Assembly: GCA_964555295.1 (NCBI GenBank)
Contig: CAZKRL010000025.1
Location: forward strand, 1-42,427
Source: CAZKRL01 sp964555295
GTDB lineage: Bacteria; Bacteroidota; Bacteroidia; Flavobacteriales_D; Sanyastnellaceae
Reading direction: 5' to 3'
DNA length: 42,427 nt
Below are positions 34,132-41,518 of this stretch, in pieces. The notes beneath the pieces are model-generated. The model ran no database searches and had not been told where the DNA came from. It saw only the letters and a program-made list of their open reading frames with translations. Position numbers and translations under genes: made by a program. Within the stretch, counting starts at the first letter, position 1, and the number at the start of each line of letters is the position of its first letter.

Positions 34132-35616
34132 ATGAAATTGATTTTTTTCTTGGGCGGCTTCATGTTGGCTATTCAGTCCCTTGCGCAACTCGACAACGGC
34201 ACAATAGCCCCGATGTTCAGCGCCACTACCACGCAAGGAAACGTCTTTCAACTTGAAAATAAATTAACCGATGGACGATTTGTGGTGCTACATTTTTTCG
34301 CCTGTTGGGATTATGCCTCATGGGAATATGCGCAATCCGGTGCTCTCAATGCACTCGACAGTATTTATGGCCCACAGGGAACCAATGAACTTTCAGTTTT
34401 ACAAATAGAGATTGACTCCTCCAACACAACAGACCAGCTCGATGGACCCGAGCTTTTATCAGGAAACAACACCACTCAAACCTATGGTAACTGGAATGCA
34501 ATTCTACATACCGATGTAACCGAATCTTTCCCCGTTGCAGAACTATATCATATTTCATACGTGCCCACAATCGTTGTGATTTGTCCTGACGGCCGTTTGA
34601 GGAACTTCAATGTCATGCCCGCTGATCAATTGTATCAGGCCATCCGCGACAATGCGTGCCCTATACCAACCCTATTCGCAAACCCAGCAATTCAGCTCAT
34701 CAATGTACAGCGCGAGTGTGGCAATGCGATGGTTGAAATCACATGGTCGCTGCAGAATCAAGGATTAGACACCCTGTTCAACATAAATTTCTTGACACAA
34801 GGCCTTGCAGACACCTTTTCACTCCAATGGAACGGTATGCTCGCACCGTTCACCAGTGACACCATCACATCCAGCAATTGGGAACTTGCCAATGCTTTAC
34901 CGATATCGATATACGCAGAAATGCCAGATTCATTGGCTGATGCACAAGACAGTCTCACCATCAACTCCGGTTTGGGCATATCCTCAATGACAGTGCAGCT
35001 CGAGCTCGCACTGGACAACTACCCGCAAGAAATTAGCTGGGAAATTGTGAATGACAATGACTCTGTAATATTCTCCGGTGGTGATTTCAATGTTCCTTAC
35101 GAATACATCAATACCAATTTGTTGATGCCCGAACCAGGATGCTATACTTTCAAACTTCATGACACCTCTGGAGATGGGCTGCATGGTAGTCAATGGTCTG
35201 GGTACGACGGGTCTTGTAATTTAAGAAGTATCGACACGCTCACTGGTGCACCCAATGCGGTTCTGCTCAACTATGACGGTTCTTACAATCTATCCTCCAC
35301 ACCCAATTCCCCTGCCAGTCTCACCGTTTTCTTCGAGGCAGGAAGCAGCCTAAAAACGACTGAGCAAAACAAAATTCAAACGTTCAATATTTTCCCGAAT
35401 CCAGCTGAGAGCGGATCAGACATAACCATCCAATCCAACTTCGAAGAAAATTTTGATTGTACCCTCTATACGGCGGAGGGTAGAGCCATTGTACGTTACA
35501 ACAACAATAGAAAAAACTGCGCGATCCCCTGCAAAGCCTTGACTCCTGGAATCTACATATTAGTGATTGAATCAACCCACCAGAACATACACGCACATCG
35601 CATCATTGTACAATAA
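34132..35616 (+). CDS. Secreted thioredoxin-fold protein without CXXC, T9SS type-A domain
   Basis: 494 residues. A signal peptide (MKLIFFLGGFMLAIQSLAQ) is followed by a thioredoxin-like domain, about residues 22-180 (APMFSATTTQGNVFQLEN, VVLHFFACWDYASWEYA, and a cis-Pro-like YVPTIVVICPDGR). The active-site CXXC is absent: only one cysteine (Cys58) remains in CWDYAS. The middle is beta-rich (about 190-410). The last 75 residues form a T9SS type-A sorting domain (FNIFPNPAESGSDITIQ, ALTPGIYILVIES). It is likely a secreted, non-redox thioredoxin-fold protein. The ATG at 34132 is preferred over a GTG at 34096. Confidence 0.82.
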   Translation: MKLIFFLGGFMLAIQSLAQLDNGTIAPMFSATTTQGNVFQLENKLTDGRFVVLHFFACWDYASWEYAQSGALNALDSIYGPQGTNELSVLQIEIDSSNTTDQLDGPELLSGNNTTQTYGNWNAILHTDVTESFPVAELYHISYVPTIVVICPDGRLRNFNVMPADQLYQAIRDNACPIPTLFANPAIQLINVQRECGNAMVEITWSLQNQGLDTLFNINFLTQGLADTFSLQWNGMLAPFTSDTITSSNWELANALPISIYAEMPDSLADAQDSLTINSGLGISSMTVQLELALDNYPQEISWEIVNDNDSVIFSGGDFNVPYEYINTNLLMPEPGCYTFKLHDTSGDGLHGSQWSGYDGSCNLRSIDTLTGAPNAVLLNYDGSYNLSSTPNSPASLTVFFEAGSSLKTTEQNKIQTFNIFPNPAESGSDITIQSNFEENFDCTLYTAEGRAIVRYNNNRKNCAIPCKALTPGIYILVIESTHQNIHAHRIIVQ

Positions 35617-35651
35617 TTGCGGCTTTGAGCATTTTACCTCATTTTTGAATT

Positions 35652-36146
35652 ATGAAAAGAATATTGCCTTCTGTCATTTTAATCCTACTATTTGCCATCA
35701 ACTCATTCTCTCAATCAGGAAAATTACCTTCCGTCAGATTGAAGAATTTGGAGGGTAAAGAATTTGATACGGCCCAATTGCAGAATGATGGCAAACCCAT
35801 TCTAGTATGCTTCTGGGCCACCTGGTGCAGCCCGTGCAAAAAAGAGCTCAATACATACGCCGAGTTGTATCCCGACTGGCAAGCAGAGACAGGCGTAAAA
35901 CTTTATGCCGTAACCATTGATGACCAGCGCACTGTAGCGAGTGTGAAACCTTATGTCAATTCGGTTTCGTGGGACTATGAAATATTGTTAGACGTAAACA
36001 AAAATTTTTCCCAGGCCATGGGAGTGAGTTCTCCACCACATACATTTTTACTGGATGGCACCGGCAACATCGTTTGGCAACATGTTGGCTATACATCAGG
36101 CGATGAAGAAGAAGTGCATGCAGAATTACTGAAGCTGAAGAAGTAA
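35652..36146 (+). CDS. TlpA-family thiol-disulfide oxidoreductase
   Basis: Exported thioredoxin-like protein of 164 residues: signal peptide (MKRILPSVILILLFAINSFSQ), then a TlpA/AhpC-type domain with the redox motif WATWCSPC (Cys59 and Cys62) and the cis-Pro loop VSSPPHTFLLDGTG. It probably reduces or exchanges disulfides of envelope proteins. The DUF6029 gene starts 4 bases after its stop, and Omp28 and a beta-barrel gene follow, so all four look like one operon. Confidence 0.88.
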   Translation: MKRILPSVILILLFAINSFSQSGKLPSVRLKNLEGKEFDTAQLQNDGKPILVCFWATWCSPCKKELNTYAELYPDWQAETGVKLYAVTIDDQRTVASVKPYVNSVSWDYEILLDVNKNFSQAMGVSSPPHTFLLDGTGNIVWQHVGYTSGDEEEVHAELLKLKK

Positions 36147-36150
36147 CCCT

Positions 36151-37851
36151 ATGGACAATTCAAAATCATGGGGTGTGAAAAAGATTTTTTCTCTCGGCCT
36201 TCTGCTATTCCTGGCCGCTGAATACCTGGTAGCGCAGACCGACCAGAAAGACAGTGAACTTCAGGTGCACGGAAACTTTCAGGTTCTTTTCCAGCAATAC
36301 AATCCCGATTCCATCATTGGCGCGCAAGTGCCCGATGCAAAATCTGCCATGAATGCCTTTGGAAACGTGCTCATCAATAAAGACAAATTCTCTGCAGGCA
36401 TTCGATTTGAATCCTATCAAAACGCTATTCTCGGTTTTCCCAATCGATTCAAAGGTTCTGGTATAGGAAGTCGCTTCGTGAGATACAACCATGACAAAAT
36501 CGACATCACCGCGGGTAACTTTTATGAGCAGTTTGGTAACGGATTAATCTTCCGCAGCTATTGGGAACCCAATCTTGGAATCGATAACGCGATGGATGGA
36601 ATCCGGATCATTTTCAGACCCACGAAAGGTGTGGCGTTGAAAGGTGTATACGGACAACAGCGACTTGATTTCGATAGCAAAATCATCAATGGAAATGGCA
36701 TTATTCGTGGGGCAGATGCAGAAATAAAAATCAACGACCTTATCACAGCACTGAATGAAAAGCCACTGAAAATAACTTTAGGAGGAAGTTTCGTGAGCAA
36801 ATACGAAGATGGCTTTACGGTTGAAAGAGACAGTCTGCTACTTGAATTACCGAAAAATGTGGCGGCTCACTCAGGCAGAGTTGCAATTGAGTACAAGAAC
36901 ATATCGATGCAGATTGAGTACGCGCAAAAGATCAACGACCCGAATGCAGACAATTCATTCATTTACAAAAAAGGAGAGAGTATTCTGGGTAACATTACCT
37001 ACAGCAGCAAAGGAATTGGTATCAGTCTCAACGGTAAGTTTGTAGATAATATGGCCTTTCGCAGCCAACGCAACGCATTGCTCTTTGATCTTCCTATCAA
37101 CTTTTTACCTGCCATTACCCGACAGCATACCTACAATCTCGCTGCAACGCTATACCCTTATGCCACCGTGCTCAACGGCGAATGCGGTGTAGGTGGTGAA
37201 ATCTTTTATAACTTCAAGAAAGAAAGCCTGCTGGGCGGCAAGTATGGCACGTATATTTCATTGAATGCATCGGCTGTAAATAGTCTTGACACCACTCATG
37301 TGGGTGGTTTAGAAGGGTTGGTCTACGGCTATAAAACCAATTCATATTTCTTCGGAAAAACCAAATTCGTGCGAGACATAAATATTGAGATCCGCAAGAA
37401 AATCAGTAAAGCGTTTAGCTTCGTTTATGCTCACTACTATTTCGAGTTCAATACCGCGGTAACGCCAGTTACTCAGGACTTCAAAGGAATCGTATACAGT
37501 CACATTGATGTTATAGATATGCAGTATAAATGGAATACAAGAAACTCCATTCGCACCGAATTCCAATCGTTGCTGACCGAGCAAGACAAAGGGAATTGGG
37601 CAACGGTGCTTGCCGAGCTCAACTTCTCGCCACACTGGTCGGTTTCAGTTCTCGATCAGTACAATTACGGCAATGAAAACCCTGAACGAAGAGTGCATTA
37701 TCTTTTCGGAAACGTGGGCTATGCATTTGAATCTACCAGAGTCATGCTGGGTTATGGCAAGCGTCGCGCAGGGATATTCTGTATTGGTGGAGTATGCAGA
37801 GCCGTACCTGCATCAAATGGCGTCGAGGTCAATATCACTAGTACTTTTTAA
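36151..37851 (+). CDS. DUF6029-family outer-membrane protein
   Basis: 566 residues with an N-terminal signal (about residues 10-29, ending YLVAQ) followed by alternating polar/aromatic beta strands to the C-terminus, as in outer-membrane barrels. It starts with QVHGNFQVLFQQYNPDSI and has AGNFYEQFGNGLIFRSYWE in the first quarter. The content fits the DUF6029 family of Bacteroidota; function unknown. The final residue is Phe (NITSTF), as common for barrel proteins. It lies between tlpA-like and Omp28 genes with 4- and 2-base gaps. Confidence 0.75.
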   Translation: MDNSKSWGVKKIFSLGLLLFLAAEYLVAQTDQKDSELQVHGNFQVLFQQYNPDSIIGAQVPDAKSAMNAFGNVLINKDKFSAGIRFESYQNAILGFPNRFKGSGIGSRFVRYNHDKIDITAGNFYEQFGNGLIFRSYWEPNLGIDNAMDGIRIIFRPTKGVALKGVYGQQRLDFDSKIINGNGIIRGADAEIKINDLITALNEKPLKITLGGSFVSKYEDGFTVERDSLLLELPKNVAAHSGRVAIEYKNISMQIEYAQKINDPNADNSFIYKKGESILGNITYSSKGIGISLNGKFVDNMAFRSQRNALLFDLPINFLPAITRQHTYNLAATLYPYATVLNGECGVGGEIFYNFKKESLLGGKYGTYISLNASAVNSLDTTHVGGLEGLVYGYKTNSYFFGKTKFVRDINIEIRKKISKAFSFVYAHYYFEFNTAVTPVTQDFKGIVYSHIDVIDMQYKWNTRNSIRTEFQSLLTEQDKGNWATVLAELNFSPHWSVSVLDQYNYGNENPERRVHYLFGNVGYAFESTRVMLGYGKRRAGIFCIGGVCRAVPASNGVEVNITSTF

Positions 37852-37853
37852 TT

Positions 37854-38729
37854 ATGATACGTTCTACGAGACCCCCTTACTTCATCTGGTTAATTGTCAC
37901 TCTGTTCGTATATGCTGGATGTGACAAAATCGAGAATCCGGTTATTGACATCCCCATTTATCGCGAGGATCTATATGGCCCCGTACCCGCATTTTCTTCT
38001 GAGGCAACTCCAATTCAACGGGTATTGCTTGAAGATTTCACTGGTCATCAATGCGGCAATTGCCCTAAAGCACATATCGCAGCCAAAAATATTTTGTTAG
38101 CCGATTCAGATAGAGTAGCTGTAGTAGCGATACATGCAGGATCTCTTGCTCAGCCTTTTCCACCTACCTACACTGATGATTTCACAACACCTGAAGGAAC
38201 TTATTACCTTCTGACACAAGTTGGATCCGACCAAATGCCAAAAGGAAGAGTTAACCGCTCCCCCAACGCAAGCATTGTAACAAACTTTCCTGATTGGTCT
38301 AATCAAGTAGCAGCGGCTCTGCAAGGAACCCCCAAAGCCAATATTCAACTGAAAACAGATTATCACTCCGCCTCAGGTCAATTAAATATCCATGTCTTCA
38401 CCCATTGGCTGGAAAGCTATACCGGACAAGCAAGATTGGTTGTGCTCATAACCGAAAGCGACCTTGTAGGTGCACAGCTAACTTACATACCGTCGCCCCC
38501 AATAACCGATACTGCCTACCACCATGAGCACGTGTTGCGCGGCAGTGCCACGGGTGCTACAGGTCTTGTTGCATTTGATAGCCCGGCAGCAGATGAACAG
38601 AAAACTGTGAGTTATACGATTGACTGGAATACTGGGTGGATTGCACAAAATTGCGAGGTCATTGCCTTCCTCACTAAAGATATTGACGGCGAAGTGATTA
38701 ACGTGGCCAAATCCAAAGTGATCCCATGA
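37854..38729 (+). CDS. Omp28-related outer-membrane lipoprotein
   Basis: 291-residue lipoprotein: hydrophobic segment (about residues 9-21) ending VYAGC, Cys23 being the lipidation site. The Omp28 domain follows, with a thioredoxin-like motif QCGNCPKAH (Cys67 and Cys70) inside VLLEDFTGHQCGNC, and QMPKGRVNRSP. The CXXC suggests redox activity or a redox-derived fold; function is not established. The gene is tightly coupled to DUF6029 upstream and overlaps the next gene by 4 bases (ATGA). Confidence 0.87.
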   Translation: MIRSTRPPYFIWLIVTLFVYAGCDKIENPVIDIPIYREDLYGPVPAFSSEATPIQRVLLEDFTGHQCGNCPKAHIAAKNILLADSDRVAVVAIHAGSLAQPFPPTYTDDFTTPEGTYYLLTQVGSDQMPKGRVNRSPNASIVTNFPDWSNQVAAALQGTPKANIQLKTDYHSASGQLNIHVFTHWLESYTGQARLVVLITESDLVGAQLTYIPSPPITDTAYHHEHVLRGSATGATGLVAFDSPAADEQKTVSYTIDWNTGWIAQNCEVIAFLTKDIDGEVINVAKSKVIP

Positions 38730-39340
38730 GGTGTGTTTTGTTTCTGAGCTTGCTTTTCACTTCTCAATTTCTTTTTGCGCAGCGGGCTTTTCGTGCGCGA
38801 TTGATAGCGGGCGCTGTGACTTCACAAATCAGTGGTGATGGTCTTGGCGGATGGGATAAATTCGGTCTTATGGGCGGAGGTGAAGTAGCCGTTCCTCTCA
38901 CTGAGCATTGGTCATTTTCCGGTGGTATTCGATACACCCAAAAAGGTAGCAGAACCAAACGCGATACCATTAACTTCAACACATTCGCATATAAATTAGA
39001 TTACATTGATCTGCCCGTTAAACTGCTTTATTCTCGACTTCGAAATGGTGAAGATTTTCTCACTTTCGGAGCTGGAATCTCTGCCGGCTATCTGATGCGC
39101 CAACGACAAATGAACAACGGCAATTACTACGAAATTAAACCTTCCTTTTCCAGTTTCGACTATGCCGCAGGATTAGATATAGCTCTTTGGTTCACTCCGA
39201 AAGCTGCGCTATCAGCCGGTTTCTGGACATCCTTTATACCTACAAGACCCAATCCATCAGTAACCAATCAATTCAGTTATTATGAGCGAGGCAATTACAA
39301 TCAGCTATTGACACTCGCAGTCTTGTTTTCGCTGAAATAG
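38726..39340 (+). CDS. Outer-membrane beta-barrel protein (PorT-like fold)
   Basis: 204 residues: signal peptide (MRCVLFLSLLFTSQFLFAQ), then an eight-strand-type barrel (OMP_b-brl_2 pattern) with GGGEVAVPLTEHWSFSGGIR, YKLDYIDLPVKLLYS and SFDYAAGLDIALWF. It resembles small porin-family/PorT-like proteins, but I cannot call it PorT. It is translationally coupled to the Omp28 gene by an ATGA overlap and ends the cluster. Confidence 0.8.
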   Translation: MRCVLFLSLLFTSQFLFAQRAFRARLIAGAVTSQISGDGLGGWDKFGLMGGGEVAVPLTEHWSFSGGIRYTQKGSRTKRDTINFNTFAYKLDYIDLPVKLLYSRLRNGEDFLTFGAGISAGYLMRQRQMNNGNYYEIKPSFSSFDYAAGLDIALWFTPKAALSAGFWTSFIPTRPNPSVTNQFSYYERGNYNQLLTLAVLFSLK

Positions 39341-39359
39341 TCTTGAATCCAGCTTCTTA

Positions 39360-40286
39360 CTACAATTCTAACTGAAACTCGAAATTGGTTAATTGAACGA
39401 ACTCCTGCACTCTAGCGAATAGATCTGACTTTGTAATTTCCAGCAATCGTTCGGGGCCAAACTTCTCGCATGTAAACGAGGCCAATGCTGATCCAACAAT
39501 GATAGCCCGTTTCATATTATCGAAAGATATATCGCCTGAATGTGCTAAATACCCTATAAACCCGCCAGCGAATGTATCCCCCGCTCCCGTAGGATCAACA
39601 ACATCTTCCAGGGGGAGTGCAGGAGCAAAGAAAACTTTATCACCATGAAACAGCAAAGCCCCATGCTCACCCTTTTTGATGATAAGATACTTGGGGCCCA
39701 TTGATAAAATTTTTCTGGCTGCCTTTACAAGCGAATGCTCCTTTGACATTTGCCGAGCTTCCTCGTCATTAATAGTTAGAACATCAACCCTTGCAATTAC
39801 CTTCATCAAATCATCCCAAGCAATATCCATCCAGAAATTCATGGTATCCATGACAACTAGCTTAGGCCGTTGATGCAGCTGATCCAATACTTTTGCTTGA
39901 ACCACCGGCGCCAGATTCCCTAGCATTAGAAAATCACAACTCTTATAAGATTCTGGAATCACGGGGTCGAAACTCGCCAAAACATTCAGATCAGTAACCA
40001 AGGTATCTCTTGAGTTCATATCCAAATGATACTTACCAGACCAATAAAAGGATTTTTCGCCTTGCTTTATCTGTAAGCCAGTTTGATCGATACCTCGCTG
40101 GGATAATTGTTGCAACATTGACACCGGAAAATCATCACCGATTACCGATACGAGACCAGAATTTTCTAAAAATTGAGAGGCACTGATTGTGATATATGTG
40201 GCCGCACCACCTATTACTAAATCGCGCTTTTCAAATGGTGTTTCGATTGAATCGAAAGCAACGGTTCCTACAGCGACAAGCTTCAT
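39360..40286 (-). CDS. PfkB-family sugar/nucleoside kinase
   Basis: 308 residues with the ribokinase/PfkB fold: the N-terminal MKLVAVGTVAFDSIETPF and VIGGAATYITISASQFL, and the C-terminal signature DPTGAGDTFAGGFIGYL containing the catalytic Asp of GAGD. Substrate is not readable; similar proteins phosphorylate ribose, adenosine or fructose-6-phosphate. The frame extends to a TTG at 40331, but the ATG at 40286 matches the family start, and the promoter element at 40298-40305 lies within the extension. It is convergent with the barrel-protein gene. Confidence 0.9.
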   Translation of the reverse strand: MKLVAVGTVAFDSIETPFEKRDLVIGGAATYITISASQFLENSGLVSVIGDDFPVSMLQQLSQRGIDQTGLQIKQGEKSFYWSGKYHLDMNSRDTLVTDLNVLASFDPVIPESYKSCDFLMLGNLAPVVQAKVLDQLHQRPKLVVMDTMNFWMDIAWDDLMKVIARVDVLTINDEEARQMSKEHSLVKAARKILSMGPKYLIIKKGEHGALLFHGDKVFFAPALPLEDVVDPTGAGDTFAGGFIGYLAHSGDISFDNMKRAIIVGSALASFTCEKFGPERLLEITKSDLFARVQEFVQLTNFEFQLEL

Positions 40287-40297
40287 ATTTTTTCGCG

Positions 40298-40331
40298 CAA
40301 AAATAAGGTTTGATAACCCGCGATAGATCAA
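40298..40331 (-). promoter_or_regulatory. Promoter of the PfkB kinase gene (TTG-N23-TATTTTTG)
   Basis: On the minus strand, TTG (40329-40331) and TATTTTTG (40298-40305), 23 bases apart, resemble the Bacteroidota promoter. Transcription would start near 40293, shortly before the ATG at 40286. Confidence 0.42.
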
Positions 40332-40372
40332 TTCCCTATTTCAACACTCAATTTGATTACTGAAAACAAAAA

Positions 40373-40636
40373 CTACTTACCATTGACTTGTTTTTCCTGC
40401 TTCCTTCGCTGCCGTTCCGCCTTATCAGCTTGGCGCTGAGCTCTCTCTTGTTCCTTAGCTTGCTTATGCGCCTGTTTCTCGGCCTTATAGCGTTTACGCT
40501 CCGCTTTCTCTGCATCCTTTTGAGCATGATCCACCTTTGTCTTTCCGGGCGTTGAATTCGAAAAATTGGGTTGTGATTGAGCGATTCCCGCTGAAAAAAC
40601 AGCAGTAAATGCGATAGATAAAAACAAATATTTCAT
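40373..40636 (-). CDS. Small secreted basic, coiled-coil-like protein
   Basis: 87 residues: a signal peptide (MKYLFLSIAFTAVFSAGIAQ), a short polar linker (NFSNSTPGKTKVD), then about 50 residues almost entirely Ala, Lys, Arg, Glu, Gln (DAEKAERKRYKAEKQAHKQA). This should form one long charged helix exported to the periplasm or beyond. I recognise no family. ATG at 40636; the frame opens further up with TTG but loses the clean signal. Upstream (40637-40799) I see only AT-rich sequence. Confidence 0.7.
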   Translation of the reverse strand: MKYLFLSIAFTAVFSAGIAQSQPNFSNSTPGKTKVDHAQKDAEKAERKRYKAEKQAHKQAKEQERAQRQADKAERQRRKQEKQVNGK

Positions 40637-40780
40637 GGGACAATTTTTATGTTTGACCAATTCATTCCAAAAGGTTTAAAACCGAATTAAACTAATTCAT
40701 CAGATTGTATAATCCAACAAACCTCAAACAATTATATTGCTTGCCATTGCTTCCATTAACCAACATCGCAATCACGATAA

Positions 40781-40794
40781 CCCGAGGCTATCGG
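40781..40794. repeat. Degenerate CCCG...CGG palindrome
   Basis: CCCGAGGCTATCGG is an imperfect member of the CCCG/CGGG palindrome class that clusters just downstream. It is shorter and mismatched, so weak support. Confidence 0.3.
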
Positions 40795-40799
40795 CAAAC

Positions 40800-40832
40800 A
40801 AAAAAGCCATCAACATAAATGCGATGGCTTTT
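40800..40832 (-). terminator. tRNA-Asn terminator, second copy
   Basis: On the minus strand AAAAGCCATC - 11-base loop - GATGGC then six T's: a strong intrinsic terminator. The 40 bases 40800-40839 are identical to 41219-41258 behind the intact tRNA, so terminator and acceptor end are duplicated. Here it follows the broken tRNA copy and the GIY-YIG gene. Confidence 0.85.
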
Positions 40833-40839
40833 GCTCCCC

Positions 40840-40875
40840 TCCCGTAAGAACGGGACGTGTCCCGCACGTGCGGGA
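40840..40875. repeat. Two TCCCG-N6-CGGGA palindromes in remnant B
   Basis: TCCCGTAAGAACGGGA (40840-40855) and TCCCGCACGTGCGGGA (40860-40875), separated by CGTG. They stand exactly where the intact tRNA has 10 bases of T-stem/acceptor (41259-41268). The second is extended by flanking G/C to an 18-base perfect palindrome. Confidence 0.85.
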
Positions 40876-40884
40876 CGAACCAGA

Positions 40885-40932
40885 GACCCCATGATTAATC
40901 CCGCACATGCGGGACTCTAACCAGCTGAGCTA
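40885..40932. repeat. 48-base direct repeat, copy in remnant B (pair 41471-41518)
   Basis: 47 of 48 bases match 41471-41518. The repeat contains the anticodon-arm palindrome and D arm, showing that remnants B and C share one altered ancestor distinct from the intact gene. Confidence 0.85.
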
Positions 40933-41200
40933 AAATTCCAGTCCCTGTAAATTGTGGGAGCAGCATTTTCTCCAGTAAGTTTCTACTCTTCTGCCGCTTT
41001 ATAAACTTCTCAATCTTAACGGCCTCTCCTCGCAGGTGTGAAACTTGAAACACTGCCTTTAGTGTCCAATCACGATAACAGCCAGTGTATTTGTCTCCAG
41101 AATTGGATAGGTGCTGCTGCAATCTTTTCCAGGGATCTTGTGAGTGGCCCACATAATACTTGTCGGCTTCCGACGAATAGAGGAAGTAGATATAGTACAT
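40895..41200 (-). CDS. GIY-YIG nuclease, C-terminus read from a tRNA remnant
   Basis: 101-residue single-domain GIY-YIG nuclease. YYIYFLYS and KYYVG correspond to the GIY and YIG strands; Arg26 in WKRLQQH and Glu64 in AVKIEKFIKRQKSR match the catalytic Arg and metal-binding Glu, so the enzyme looks intact. The domain ends near residue 83. The last 12 residues, LAQLVRVPHVRD, and the TAA stop are encoded by tRNA-Asn remnant B (D arm plus palindrome). It starts 19 bases after the terminator of the intact tRNA-Asn. Function is inferred only from the fold; DNA cutting at or near tRNA genes is possible. Confidence 0.85.
   Translation of the reverse strand: MYYIYFLYSSEADKYYVGHSQDPWKRLQQHLSNSGDKYTGCYRDWTLKAVFQVSHLRGEAVKIEKFIKRQKSRNLLEKMLLPQFTGTGILAQLVRVPHVRD
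40899..40914. repeat. TCCCG-N6-CGGGA palindrome in the anticodon arm of remnant B
   Basis: TCCCGCACATGCGGGA, a 7-base stem with a 2-base centre, replaces the 10 bases matching 41292-41301 of the intact tRNA. The same 16 bases stand at the same place in remnant C (41485-41500). Confidence 0.9.
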
Positions 41201-41218
41201 AACGAAATTTATACAAAT

Positions 41219-41251
41219 AAAAAAGCCATCAACATAAATGCGATGGCTTTT
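41219..41251 (-). terminator. Terminator of the intact tRNA-Asn gene
   Basis: Perfect 10-base stem on the minus strand (AAAAGCCATC/GATGGCTTTT) with an 11-base loop and a T run, directly after the tRNA 3' end. Identical to the copy at 40800-40832. Confidence 0.88.
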
Positions 41252-41252
41252 G

Positions 41253-41326
41253 CTCCCCAGCCTGGGCTCGAACCAGGGACCCCATGATTAACAGTCATGT
41301 GCTCTAACCAGCTGAGCTACTGAGGA
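41253..41326 (-). tRNA. tRNA-Asn (GTT)
   Basis: 74-base cloverleaf on the minus strand: acceptor TCCTCAG/CTGGGGA (one T-G pair), D arm GCTC/GAGC, anticodon stem CATGA/TCATG with loop CTGTTAA giving anticodon GTT, variable GGGTC, T arm CCTGG-TTCGAGC-CCAGG, discriminator G. CCA is not encoded. It is the only intact copy in the locus, flanked by broken copies at 40834-40932 and 41467-41526. Confidence 0.96.
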
Positions 41327-41364
41327 ATCTTCGGTTGAGTTTCTTCTCGAAAATCAAGCGATGA
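41302..41364. repeat. 63-base direct repeat, copy at intact tRNA (pair 41501-41563)
   Basis: Identical over 63 bases to 41501-41563. It covers the D arm, the 5' acceptor strand and 38 bases of leader of the tRNA-Asn gene (minus-strand sense). The duplication therefore reaches beyond the tRNA into its leader. Confidence 0.93.
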
Positions 41365-41383
41365 CAGCCCTTTGCTTCAGCCA

Positions 41384-41399
41384 TCCCGAAGGTTCGGGA
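41384..41399. repeat. TCCCG-N6-CGGGA palindrome upstream of tRNA-Asn
   Basis: TCCCGAAGGTTCGGGA, 16 bases, between the intact tRNA and remnant C. Same outer arms as the other copies, different centre. Confidence 0.85.
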
Positions 41400-41404
41400 C
41401 TAGA

Positions 41405-41467
41405 ACACCGATGCGTGGTGTCGTACTGAGGTATTTTATCTATCTGCGGAAATTACGTTTAATTTCC
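41405..41467. other. Two further hairpins between the tRNA copies
   Basis: ACACC/GGTGT with a 7-base loop (41405-41421) and a perfect 8-base stem GGAAATTA-CGTT-TAATTTCC (41448-41467). The second abuts remnant C where the T arm should be. Neither has the TCCCG/CGGGA arms. Confidence 0.7.
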
Positions 41468-41470
41468 TGT

Positions 41471-41518
41471 GACCCCATGTTTAATCCCGCACATGCGGGA
41501 CTCTAACCAGCTGAGCTA
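41471..41518. repeat. 48-base direct repeat, copy in remnant C (pair 40885-40932)
   Basis: Differs by one base from 40885-40932. See that entry. Confidence 0.85.
41485..41500. repeat. TCCCG-N6-CGGGA palindrome in remnant C
   Basis: TCCCGCACATGCGGGA, identical to 40899-40914 in sequence and in its position within the tRNA. Confidence 0.9.

Larger units (their letters stand above)
40834..40932 (-). pseudogene. tRNA-Asn remnant B, broken by palindromes
   Basis: Minus-strand copy of the tRNA-Asn gene at 41253-41326. Preserved pieces: D arm (40915-40932, identical over 18 bases), anticodon 3' side to the T-arm 5' side (40876-40898, 22 of 23 identical), and the acceptor 3' strand with GGGGAG (40834-40839). 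Lost: the 10 bases matching 41292-41301, replaced by a 16-base palindrome (40899-40914); the 10 bases matching 41259-41268, replaced by 36 bases (40840-40875) made of two palindromes; and the 5' acceptor strand, absent past 40932. It cannot fold as a tRNA. The GIY-YIG frame ends inside it. Confidence 0.85.
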
